From assembly GCF_014172405.1 (NCBI RefSeq), contig NZ_WNXC01000002.1, positions 62,001-126,000 on the forward strand: a stretch of DNA of 64,000 nt, written 5' to 3'. Shown piece by piece: positions 9,688 through 17,585 of the stretch. This stretch comes from Pedobacter gandavensis. GTDB taxonomy: Bacteria > Bacteroidota > Bacteroidia > Sphingobacteriales > Sphingobacteriaceae. The position numbers and the translations under genes were made by a program. Position 1 is the first letter of the stretch, and each line of letters begins with the position of its first letter. Below the pieces are notes generated by a model. It did no database searches, was not told the DNA's origin, and was given only the letters and a program-made list of their open reading frames with translations.

Positions 9688-11304
9688 CTATTCAGTTAAA
9701 TGTAAAACAGGCAAAAAACATTTGAAGTATTCCTGGTCTATCCCAAAGGTAAAGTCCTGATTTCCAAAATAGGAATAGGTGCTTTTAAGGTAGTTCAGAC
9801 CCTGTTTTCCGGAATCTTTGACGTCCGTGCGCAATTGGAGGTTATTGCTCACAACAATCGTACTTCCTTGACTCCGAATGGTGATTTTTAGTGGTTTTTC
9901 TTTCGAAAGTATGTTGTGTTTAACCGCATTTTCGATCAAGGTTTGGAGGCTCATGAAAGGAATTTCACCTTCCAATAGCTTTTCCTCAATCTGAATATCT
10001 AAAGGCTCCAGCGCATCGCCAAAACGAATCTTCAATAAGAAGAAATACTCCTTCATAAAGCGCAATTCATCGGCTACCGGAGCAAGTCCACTAGGGTAAG
10101 ATTCCAACACGTAGCGATATACTCTAGAAAGTTTAACGACAAATGCTTTAGCGAGCTCCGCATCCTGCGCGATCAATGCGTTTAGGGAACTGAGTGAATT
10201 GAAAAGAAAATGAGGATTCACCTTTTCTTTTAATTTACTCAATTGCAGCATGGCATTGTCTTTTTCATGGGTCTCTGCCAGGAGTTTCAATTCCTGTTTT
10301 TCCATAGACAATTCCTGACGGTTGATTTCAACTTCTCTACGGAGTAAAAACTCCTTTTGCCATTTACGCTGATAAATCCAGATTAATCCTAAAATAATGG
10401 TGACCGCAATCAGGCCCATATCAATAGAATATTTTCTAATTTGTGCAACGTCCTCTTCTAACACCAGATTTGGAATGTCGACAACAATAGTCCAATTCAG
10501 GCCATTGATCATATTGGGAATGTAATATCGGGTCACAGGAACGCCTAAGTAATCGGATTCCACCACCTGGCTCCTCGGCCTTGCATAAGGATGTAGCGGA
10601 TTAAACAAGGTGTCTTGCTTCGGTTTAAACAGTTGCTTACCGATTTGTTGCTCATTCGGACTGGTAATACATACCCCATTTTCATTGACCACCATCGCAT
10701 AAGACATGCCTTTAACATCTACAGAAATAAAAGCACGCTGCAATTCAACCAAATCAATGTCCAAACCGGTTAAAAGTCGCCCTCTTTCCGATTCTACCGT
10801 ATTACTTGCCGTTAACAGGTGTAAAGCAGGAGTAATTTCTGTTTGTGGACCTCTAACATTACTCGTATCATTAGCCAAAAATTGCTTCCTGGCCCAGTTT
10901 TTAACATCAGAGGGTATTGCTGTTTTTTGAAAAGAAGCCGCATCGCGAACCAGGTAAACAAAAGAAGTATCTTTACCCTTGATGATGGCATACCAGGCTT
11001 TTTTCACTTTCTCATCCGACAACAATACAGTACCCAAGGTTTGATTCAAACTCTCCTCGCTGATGTCATTTCTCAATTCAGGAAAAAGTGTAGCAGCCAC
11101 TTGCGTGCCTTTTAAAATATTACCGAATTCGTATTGGTATACCAAAACTTTCTGACGGTACACATTTACCCCTGCAAAATCAGCGATATTATTGATTCGT
11201 TGTTCGAGAAAACGACCAGTGAAAAAGGTGACTCCGGTGATGCACAGAAAGACTGCCAGACCGATAACTATCAGATATTTTGGGTTTTGCAACGCAAGCT
11301 TCAT
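9688..11304 (-). CDS. LytS-type sensor histidine kinase with extracytoplasmic sensor
   Basis: 538 residues from the ATG at 11304 (MKLALQNPKYLIVIG). An upstream in-frame ATG at 11361 would run through a perfect palindrome and is unlikely. TM1 (about 10-30), an extracytoplasmic Cache-like sensor of about 265 residues and TM2 (about 296-315) are followed by a short coiled coil. The His_kinase domain has NPHFLFNSLSSLNAL (H365) and an ATPase region with SLQTLIENAVKHNI. These kinases phosphorylate LytTR regulators, and the one at 1353-2114 is the obvious partner candidate. The gene lies 127 bases upstream of the protease gene on the same strand and may be co-transcribed or share control with it. 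Confidence 0.92.
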   Translation of the reverse strand: MKLALQNPKYLIVIGLAVFLCITGVTFFTGRFLEQRINNIADFAGVNVYRQKVLVYQYEFGNILKGTQVAATLFPELRNDISEESLNQTLGTVLLSDEKVKKAWYAIIKGKDTSFVYLVRDAASFQKTAIPSDVKNWARKQFLANDTSNVRGPQTEITPALHLLTASNTVESERGRLLTGLDIDLVELQRAFISVDVKGMSYAMVVNENGVCITSPNEQQIGKQLFKPKQDTLFNPLHPYARPRSQVVESDYLGVPVTRYYIPNMINGLNWTIVVDIPNLVLEEDVAQIRKYSIDMGLIAVTIILGLIWIYQRKWQKEFLLRREVEINRQELSMEKQELKLLAETHEKDNAMLQLSKLKEKVNPHFLFNSLSSLNALIAQDAELAKAFVVKLSRVYRYVLESYPSGLAPVADELRFMKEYFFLLKIRFGDALEPLDIQIEEKLLEGEIPFMSLQTLIENAVKHNILSKEKPLKITIRSQGSTIVVSNNLQLRTDVKDSGKQGLNYLKSTYSYFGNQDFTFGIDQEYFKCFLPVLHLTE

Positions 11305-11334
11305 TGCGGCAAAGATAGGAAAAGAGAAATGAAT

Positions 11335-11366
11335 CTGAGTTGACGCAAACGTTTGCGTCAACTCAG
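11335..11366. promoter_or_regulatory. 32-base perfect palindrome, LacI-type operator candidate
   Basis: The core TGACGCAAACGTTTGCGTCA (11341-11360) extends to a perfect 32-base palindrome. It lies between the GH109-like stop (11394) and the kinase start (11304). The central GCAAACGTTTGC is the shape of LacI/GalR-family operators. A near copy lies at 12935-12954. As a hairpin it could also attenuate readthrough, but no T-run follows on either strand. Confidence 0.65.
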
Positions 11367-11393
11367 CATGTTCATTATGATATCGTTATGACT

Positions 11394-12827
11394 TTACTTA
11401 CTATCTCTAACTTTGGTATTACCACCGCCATCTAAAGTAAGATTTACCGGCTTATTACCCGTCCAATTCCCTCTGGTGAAATCAGGAATATCAATGCTTG
11501 ATGATCTTTTAGCCACTGATTTTTTGCTCAAAGGAACAATACAGCTCCATGCCGCAGCATCGTAAACATCCTGATCCAATGGTAAACCATTACGCAAGCA
11601 ATCGATTAATCTCCAATCCATCATGAAGTCCATTCCGCCGTGTCCACCTACTTTTTTCGCGATCTCCCCTACATGTTTAATCAATGGTGGCGTATAGTTG
11701 TCGTATAGTTTTTTCATCTCTGCTTCTTTTACCCATTCCTCTCCAAAAGCGATGCGCTCTGGTTCCGGATATTTACAAGCAAAAGCTTTTGTTCCACTCA
11801 ATAAATGAATTCTGGAATATGGACGTGGAGAAGTCACATCATGTTGCAACATCATCGTTTTCCCTTTATTGGTTCTGATGGTTGTGGTATTCATGTTACC
11901 TCTGTAGTTCTTACCTACAAACTGATTATAGAAATCGTCTTTTTCCGCTCTTTTCTTTGCCTCTGCGCCCATCATGAAATCATTCGAAGACATGGATACC
12001 AAATAGTCCATTTTATCGCCTCTATTGATGTTCATACATTGTGCAATCGGCCCTAAACCATGTGTTGGGTAAAGATTACCATTGAAATCAATATTTTCTT
12101 TTAGTCTCCACATGTTTTCATAACCCTTCTTATCGAAGTTTAATCCCAACAAGTCGTGGATATAAGCACCTTCGGCATGTATTAATTCGCCAAATAAGCC
12201 CTGACGCACCATGTTAAGGGTTAACATTTCGAAGAAGTCATAGCAACAGTTTTCTAACATCATACAGTGCTTACGCGTGCGTTCTGAAGTTTCTACCAAT
12301 TGCCAGCATTCCTCTACAGTTAGTGCTGCCGGAACTTCTGTTGCTGCATGCTTGCCATGCTCCATCGCAAAAACTGCCATAGGCGTATGTAAATGCCAAG
12401 GCGTGCAGATATAAACCAGGTCAAGGTCTTCCTTTTCAATCATTTCCTTCCAACCATTTTCACCTGAATACTCTTTTGCTTTTGGTAAGCCTTTTTTCTC
12501 AAGGATTTTTTGTGCGGCTGAGGCTCTTTGTGGAAGTTTATCACAAAGTGCTTTAATTTCCACTCCTTCAATAAAAGCCATCCTACCTACTGCACCTGGA
12601 CCACGCATCCCAAGACCGATAAAACCAATCTTTACTTTATCGATTTTAGGTGCTGCATAACCTGACATGTTAAATCTTGCTCCACTGGTATTTGGGTAAA
12701 GCAATGGACTTTCATTGGATAAGATTTCATTCGATGCAGGAGATTTTGAAAATGCAGGTAAGCCCATGGCCACCGCGCTGGATCCAATAGCTAGTTGTTG
12801 TAAAAACTTTCTACGATTAGGTTTCAT
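11394..12827 (-). CDS. Gfo/Idh/MocA family protein, GH109-like (putative alpha-N-acetylgalactosaminidase)
   Basis: 477 residues with a Tat signal (NRRKFLQQLAIGSSAVAMG). The Rossmann NAD-binding motif KIGFIGLGMRGPG lies at about 66-78. Several segments match what I recall of GH109 enzymes such as Elizabethkingia NagA: AALTVEECWQLVETSE, MLENCCYDFFEMLTLNMVRQGLFGEL (in two parts), GNLYPTHGLGPIAQCMNINRGD (with H256) and GGHGGMDFMMD. GH109 enzymes use NAD in a redox-elimination mechanism to release alpha-GalNAc. A plain sugar dehydrogenase remains possible because the superfamily is broad. It follows the GH95 fucosidase gene on the same strand, with a LacI-type site in the 137-base gap, which fits a glycan-degrading set. 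Confidence 0.82.
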   Translation of the reverse strand: MKPNRRKFLQQLAIGSSAVAMGLPAFSKSPASNEILSNESPLLYPNTSGARFNMSGYAAPKIDKVKIGFIGLGMRGPGAVGRMAFIEGVEIKALCDKLPQRASAAQKILEKKGLPKAKEYSGENGWKEMIEKEDLDLVYICTPWHLHTPMAVFAMEHGKHAATEVPAALTVEECWQLVETSERTRKHCMMLENCCYDFFEMLTLNMVRQGLFGELIHAEGAYIHDLLGLNFDKKGYENMWRLKENIDFNGNLYPTHGLGPIAQCMNINRGDKMDYLVSMSSNDFMMGAEAKKRAEKDDFYNQFVGKNYRGNMNTTTIRTNKGKTMMLQHDVTSPRPYSRIHLLSGTKAFACKYPEPERIAFGEEWVKEAEMKKLYDNYTPPLIKHVGEIAKKVGGHGGMDFMMDWRLIDCLRNGLPLDQDVYDAAAWSCIVPLSKKSVAKRSSSIDIPDFTRGNWTGNKPVNLTLDGGGNTKVRDSK

Positions 12828-12934
12828 TTGTGTTGGTTTATGTTGATTGTATTTGGTTAAAAAGGAAGGTTAAATGGTCGTTTTACCTTGTTAACGAATA
12901 TAATGTTTGTGTTTCTTTTTTAGGTCTGCTAATC

Positions 12935-12954
12935 TTGCGCAAACGCTTGCGTAA
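12935..12954. promoter_or_regulatory. LacI-type operator candidate upstream of GH109-like gene
   Basis: TTGCGCAAACGCTTGCGTAA is a palindrome with 8 of 10 pairs matching. It shares the core CGCAAACGYTTGCGT with the perfect palindrome at 11341-11360. It lies about 107 bases upstream of the GH109-like start and just after the GH95 stop, so it can control the GH109-like gene independently. No LacI-family gene is in the window. Confidence 0.6.
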
Positions 12955-12964
12955 AAGCGAATTG

Positions 12965-15424
12965 TTATCCTTTTTCAAAACTATAACTTGCTCCTTTAAC
13001 GGCTTTAAAGCTAATTACCGCTTGTTTGTCGGTCGTCTTGGCGATCACCTTCCCTTGTCTATCTTTAACCAACATATTTGCTGGCAAATCAATATGACAA
13101 TTGCCTCCGTTTAATGCCAAAATATTTCCTTTTTTCAGGGCGCTATTTTCCCAGTCGAAGTCGACTACAAAAGCATTTCTTGCACGCATTCCTTTGATCG
13201 ATCCATCCTTCCAATCTTGATCAGATGGCAAGGCAGGTAACAACCTGATCACGTTTTCCTGACCATGGCTTTGCATCAGCATTTCTGCAATTCCTGAAGT
13301 ACCGCCAAAGTTTCCATCAATCTGGAAAGGGGGATGTGCACAGAATAAATTCGGATAAGTTCCACCAGAATGCATGTTCAGTTTTCTAGAAGGATCCACC
13401 AGGGTCACCAACTGTTTGAAAAGTTTCAAGGCATGGTCTCCATCACCTAATCTTGCCCAATGGTTGATTTTCCAGGCTTTTGACCATCCTGTACCACCAT
13501 CACCTCTTTGCGTCAAACTTTCATGTGCTGCTTTGGCCAATTCCGGACTATCCCATGGCGTAATTTCATCATAAGGATGTAAACCATAAAGTTGAGATAC
13601 ATGACGGTGGGTTGGCTCTGCATCTTTCCAATCGTTTAACCATTCATTGATATCACCTGCGGCACCAATTTGATTGGGCGCCAAACGTTTTCTAATTCCA
13701 GCCAATTCTTTTGCCCATTCCTGGTCCTTACCCAAAATCTTTGCTGCTTCAATGCTGTAGCCAAAAATCTCTCTACATATCTGCATGTCCATGGTTGGGC
13801 CCATTGCGGTCTGACCTTTAAAGCCATTTGGCATGATATACGTGTTTTCGGGTGAATTAGAAGGTGCGGTAACCAACCATTTATGTTCCGGCTCTTCAAT
13901 CAGAATTGCCGAAAGAAAAGTTGCCGCTTCTTTAAATACCGGGTAATATTTTGCTAAAAATGCTTTGTCGTTAGTAAATTTATAATGTTCCCAAAGGTGT
14001 TCACACAACCAGGCGCCACCAGTTAAGGTAGAACCCCAGTCTGCCCCTTCTCCTGGAGAGGTATAACCCCAAGGGTTTGCAATCACGTGTGCTACCCATC
14101 CTGGTGCATTGTAATAAGCTTTTGCAGTTTTAGATCCTGGCTTCACCAGACCTGCAATAAAATGATGTAAAGGATCGGCAAGATCACCTAAACCAGTCGG
14201 CTCTGCCAACCAATAATTCATTTGAATATTGATATTCAAATGGTAATCACCGTTCCATGGCGTTTGGTATTCTTCTGCCCAAAGCCCTTGCAAATTTGCA
14301 GGTAAACTTCCTTGCTGAGAAGAAGATATCAATAAATAACGGCCGAAATTATAATACAACACAGGAAACTGAGGGTCAGACAATTGCTTGGCATAGCGTT
14401 CCATACGTTCTGGGGTACTCAAAGCAGCAACTTCTGAAGGAGCCCCTTTTAACGAAAATCTGTTTCTGTTGAAGAAGCTTCCAAAAGCATCAACATGCGC
14501 TTTTTCTATTTGGGCAGCAGTTAATTTTTCCGCTGCAGTCAGGTTCTTTTTCACCGTTACCACCGGGTCTGCCCCACGTTTGTTGTAATCCGCAACATTA
14601 TAATCTGTAGCAGCAGTCCAAATCAAGATACATTCGTCTGCATTGATCACTTCTATTTCATTTCCTTTAACAATCTTCTTTCCACCTTTAGTCTGAACCT
14701 GCAAGCCCGCAGCGAAACGAAGTCCAGCTTCTTTTCCATTTGGCAATTGGCCATTCATCATCAACGTCTGCCCTTCCGCTTTCACAGTCGCGTTTTCTTT
14801 TCTATTGATGCTGGTATTAAAACTGATCTTTCCTTTTTCTGAAGCACTGATTTTAATCATCATCACATTTCCAGGGATGCTCACCAGGGCTTCCTGACTA
14901 TAGGTTACGCCATTGCGTTTCCATTGCGTAGTTGCAATGGCTTTTTCTAAATTTAAAACCCTACTATAATTGGTATAAGCTGCAGTAGTATCTTTCCAGT
15001 TGATCAACAAGTTACCCATGGTCTGGTAGGCGCCATAAGGTGCATCTTTACCATTCCCGGAAGCAGATCCAGATCCTTTTGCTACAAACTGTTTTTGCAA
15101 TAACTCTTGTGCTTCTTTATTCTGGCCTTTCAGCAGGTAATCCTGGATAGGTTTCAAATATTGATGGGCATTTTCCCTATCGGCATCCTGTACCCCTCCC
15201 GACCATAAAGTGATCTCATTGAGGGTTATTTTGTCTTTGTTTGGGTTTCCAGCAATTAATGCACCGATACGTCCATTTCCTAAAGGCAAGGCCTCCTGAA
15301 AGGAGGTCGCTGGTTTTTTAAAATAGACTGTGACATCAGAGGATTGAGCAAAAGCGCCTGTACTTAGTGCCAGAATAAAGGTATTGCCCAGGGCAACAAG
15401 GAATATATTCCGATAAAGCTTCAT
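12965..15424 (-). CDS. GH95 family alpha-L-fucosidase
   Basis: 819 residues from the ATG at 15424 (MKLYRNIFLVALGNTFILAL), which gives a proper signal peptide; an ATG at 15454 would add a non-hydrophobic leader. The N-terminal GH95 beta-domain starts with VYFKKPATSFQEALPLGNGR. The (alpha/alpha)6 domain carries N397 and N399 (in LNINIQMNYW), E526 (SNSPENTY) and D703 (FQIDGNFGG). These line up by eye with N421, N423, E566 and D766 of Bifidobacterium AfcA, so catalysis should be intact. GH95 enzymes remove alpha-1,2-linked fucose, and some act on L-galactose. It heads the GH95/GH109-like pair. Confidence 0.93.
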   Translation of the reverse strand: MKLYRNIFLVALGNTFILALSTGAFAQSSDVTVYFKKPATSFQEALPLGNGRIGALIAGNPNKDKITLNEITLWSGGVQDADRENAHQYLKPIQDYLLKGQNKEAQELLQKQFVAKGSGSASGNGKDAPYGAYQTMGNLLINWKDTTAAYTNYSRVLNLEKAIATTQWKRNGVTYSQEALVSIPGNVMMIKISASEKGKISFNTSINRKENATVKAEGQTLMMNGQLPNGKEAGLRFAAGLQVQTKGGKKIVKGNEIEVINADECILIWTAATDYNVADYNKRGADPVVTVKKNLTAAEKLTAAQIEKAHVDAFGSFFNRNRFSLKGAPSEVAALSTPERMERYAKQLSDPQFPVLYYNFGRYLLISSSQQGSLPANLQGLWAEEYQTPWNGDYHLNINIQMNYWLAEPTGLGDLADPLHHFIAGLVKPGSKTAKAYYNAPGWVAHVIANPWGYTSPGEGADWGSTLTGGAWLCEHLWEHYKFTNDKAFLAKYYPVFKEAATFLSAILIEEPEHKWLVTAPSNSPENTYIMPNGFKGQTAMGPTMDMQICREIFGYSIEAAKILGKDQEWAKELAGIRKRLAPNQIGAAGDINEWLNDWKDAEPTHRHVSQLYGLHPYDEITPWDSPELAKAAHESLTQRGDGGTGWSKAWKINHWARLGDGDHALKLFKQLVTLVDPSRKLNMHSGGTYPNLFCAHPPFQIDGNFGGTSGIAEMLMQSHGQENVIRLLPALPSDQDWKDGSIKGMRARNAFVVDFDWENSALKKGNILALNGGNCHIDLPANMLVKDRQGKVIAKTTDKQAVISFKAVKGASYSFEKG

Positions 15425-15699
15425 TTTTTTGTTGGTTTCAGGTATGTTACCCAAACATCGTCACATTTACCGAAAATAAACTGCGTTTTTCTGTCAAATT
15501 ATTAAGGAATTTTGGCGTTAACGTTGGAATTGAGAGGGAATTCTATCTCCTAAATTAGATATTACTTAGGCCTAAAGCAGCAATAATCAATTCTCATTTA
15601 TCAAATTACAGGCCCAATAATTAACTAAATAAAAAATAATTACAGTTAAAGTTGTTGATTTAAATTTAAATACGGTAGTTAGACCATAAGCCTTTATGT

Positions 15700-16596
15700 A
15701 TGACTGCTCTTATTACTACATGTCCTTTCGTTGATCCCTTAACTGATTTCGGTTTTAAGTATCTGTTTGGTGCAGAAACGAACAAAGGTTTCTTGATTTC
15801 CTTTCTTAACGCAGTTTTTAAAGGCGAAAAGAAAATAGTAGCAATTGAATATGGAGCTATAGAATCGGCGGGAAACTTACAGAAATTAAAAAAGGTATTT
15901 TTTGATGTAACCTGTACGGCAGATAATGGTAAAAAGTTCATCATTGAAATGCAGCAAAAAAAACAAGAATACTTCAGAGATCGGTGTATTTTTTATTTAT
16001 CAAGGTCGATCAACGAACAGGTTTCTATGGGGAAAAGATGGCAGAGACCGCTCAAAGAAATTTACCTGATTGCTTTGCTGAATTTTAAACTGACCGATAG
16101 CGAACCAGGCTCTTATCTCCAAAACATCGCGTTAATCAACAAAGATACAGGAAAGGCATTTTACAATAAGCTCGGGTTTAAATTCTTTGAATTACCCTGC
16201 TTCAATAAGAAAGAAGAAGAACTGGAAACAGATTTAGACAAATGGTTATATACCCTAAAAAATATGAGCACACTCACAAAAGTACCCTTAAGCTTCATGG
16301 ATGGAGTTTTCTTTGAATTTTTCCAAGAGGCAGAATTAAATAAGATGTCCAAAATAGACCGGGAGATCTATGCGTCCAATTTTAAAACTTATAATGATCA
16401 TGAAAATACCATTAGTTATGCTAGAAAAGAGGGAAAAATAGAAGGAAAGGCTGAAGGAAAAGCAGAGGGGCAAATAGAGGGCGCCACAAAAACCAGGCTA
16501 CTCATTGCCCGAAATTTAAAACAACTGGGATTCCCGATAGATCAAATCCATAAAATAACCAAGCTTCCAATGACACAAATCGATAGCATGGAATAA
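15700..16596 (+). CDS. Rpn family PD-(D/E)XK nuclease, tandem copy 1
   Basis: 298 residues, PF12784-like (Rpn, recombination-promoting nuclease/putative transposase family). The nuclease core shows DPLTDFGFKYLFG (D12-G24), D69 in FFDVTCTADNGKKF and E83-x-Q85 in IIEMQ, matching the D...(D/E)xK/Q site. The C-terminal part has a charged four-residue repeat at residues 244-263 (EGKI, EGKA, EGKA, EGQI, EGAT) and the tail LPMTQIDSME. In E. coli such genes encode a toxic endonuclease plus an internally translated antitoxin. Its N-terminus (MTALITTCPFV) and its upstream sequence differ from copies 2 and 3, so it is the 5' end of the array. Confidence 0.92.
   Translation: MTALITTCPFVDPLTDFGFKYLFGAETNKGFLISFLNAVFKGEKKIVAIEYGAIESAGNLQKLKKVFFDVTCTADNGKKFIIEMQQKKQEYFRDRCIFYLSRSINEQVSMGKRWQRPLKEIYLIALLNFKLTDSEPGSYLQNIALINKDTGKAFYNKLGFKFFELPCFNKKEEELETDLDKWLYTLKNMSTLTKVPLSFMDGVFFEFFQEAELNKMSKIDREIYASNFKTYNDHENTISYARKEGKIEGKAEGKAEGQIEGATKTRLLIARNLKQLGFPIDQIHKITKLPMTQIDSME
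16345..16596 (+). other. Candidate internal RpnS-type antitoxin frame, copy 1
   Basis: An in-frame ATG at codon 216 (MSKIDREIYASNFKTYND) would yield an 83-residue protein holding the repeat helix and the C-terminal domain. It is the last Met before the repeats and is preserved in all three copies. E. coli Rpn antitoxins are made from internal starts in this part of the gene. There is only a weak AGAGG stretch upstream, so translation from here is a prediction. Confidence 0.4.
16429..16488 (+). repeat. 12-base (four-residue) repeat tract, copy 1
   Basis: The tract encodes EGKI-EGKA-EGKA-EGQI-EGAT, that is two EGKA units. Confidence 0.85.
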
Positions 16597-16636
16597 ATCC
16601 AGAAAAAACAGCGCCTAGAAAATAAATCACTGAAAT

Positions 16637-17545
16637 ATGAACGCAGCCATCACCTCAGCTCCTTTTCTTGATCCCTTAACTGATTTCGGTTTTAAGTATC
16701 TGTTTGGTGCGGAAACGAACAAAGGTTTCTTGATTTCCTTTCTTAACGCAGTTTTTAAAGGCGAAAAGAAAATAATAGCAATTGAATATGGAGCTACAGA
16801 ATCGGCGGGAAACTTAAAGAAATTAAAAAAGGTATTTTTTGATGTAACCTGTACAGCAGATAATGGTAAAAAGTTCATCATTGAAATGCAGCAAAAAAAA
16901 CAAGAGTACTTCAGAGATCGGTGTGTTTTTTATTTATCAAGGTCGATCAATGAACAGGTTTCTATGGGAAAAAGATGGCAGAGACCACTCAAAGAAATTT
17001 ACCTGATTGCTTTGCTGAATTTTAAACTGACCGATAGCGAACCCGGCTCTTATCTCCAGAACATCGCGTTAATCAACAAAGATACAGGAAAGGCATTTTA
17101 CAATAAGCTCGGTTTTAAATTCTTTGAATTACCCTGCTTCAATAAGAAAGAAGAAGAACTGGAAACAGATTTAGACAAATGGTTATATACCCTAAAAAAT
17201 ATGAGCACACTTACAAAAGTACCCTTAAGCTTCATGGATGGAGTTTTCTTTGAATTTTTCCAAGAGGCAGAATTAAATAAGATGTCCAAAATAGACCGGG
17301 AGATCTATGCGTCCAATTTTAAAACTTATAATGATCATGAAAATACCATTAGTTATGCTAGAAAAGAGGGAAAAATAGAAGGAAAGGCTGAGGGAAAGGC
17401 TGAAGGAAAAGCAGAGGGGCGAATAGAGGGCGCCACAAAAACCAGGCTACTCATTGCCCGAAATTTAAAACAACTGGGATTCCCGATAGATCAAATCCAT
17501 AAAATAACCAAGCTTCCAATTACGCAAATTGAAAACTTGGAATAA
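16637..17545 (+). CDS. Rpn family PD-(D/E)XK nuclease, tandem copy 2
   Basis: 302 residues, nearly identical to copies 1 and 3. The catalytic D69 and E83-x-Q85 are kept. Differences from copy 1 include the N-terminus (MNAAITSAPFL), I54T, Q61K and the C-terminus (LPITQIENLE instead of LPMTQIDSME). It has the longest repeat tract, with three EGKA units. It starts 40 bases after the copy 1 stop with no terminator between them, so the copies are probably on one transcript. The tail changes lie in the region that, in E. coli Rpn proteins, forms the antitoxin, so they may matter for pairing specificity (inference). Confidence 0.92.
   Translation: MNAAITSAPFLDPLTDFGFKYLFGAETNKGFLISFLNAVFKGEKKIIAIEYGATESAGNLKKLKKVFFDVTCTADNGKKFIIEMQQKKQEYFRDRCVFYLSRSINEQVSMGKRWQRPLKEIYLIALLNFKLTDSEPGSYLQNIALINKDTGKAFYNKLGFKFFELPCFNKKEEELETDLDKWLYTLKNMSTLTKVPLSFMDGVFFEFFQEAELNKMSKIDREIYASNFKTYNDHENTISYARKEGKIEGKAEGKAEGKAEGRIEGATKTRLLIARNLKQLGFPIDQIHKITKLPITQIENLE
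17282..17545 (+). other. Candidate internal RpnS-type antitoxin frame, copy 2
   Basis: The same in-frame ATG at codon 216 would give an 87-residue product with three EGKA units and the divergent ITQIENLE tail. The evidence is positional conservation only. Confidence 0.4.
17366..17437 (+). repeat. 12-base (four-residue) repeat tract, copy 2
   Basis: The tract encodes EGKI, three EGKA, EGRI and EGAT. It is the longest of the three tracts. Confidence 0.85.
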
Positions 17546-17585
17546 ATCCAGAAAAAACAGCGCCTAGAAAATAAATCATTGAAAT

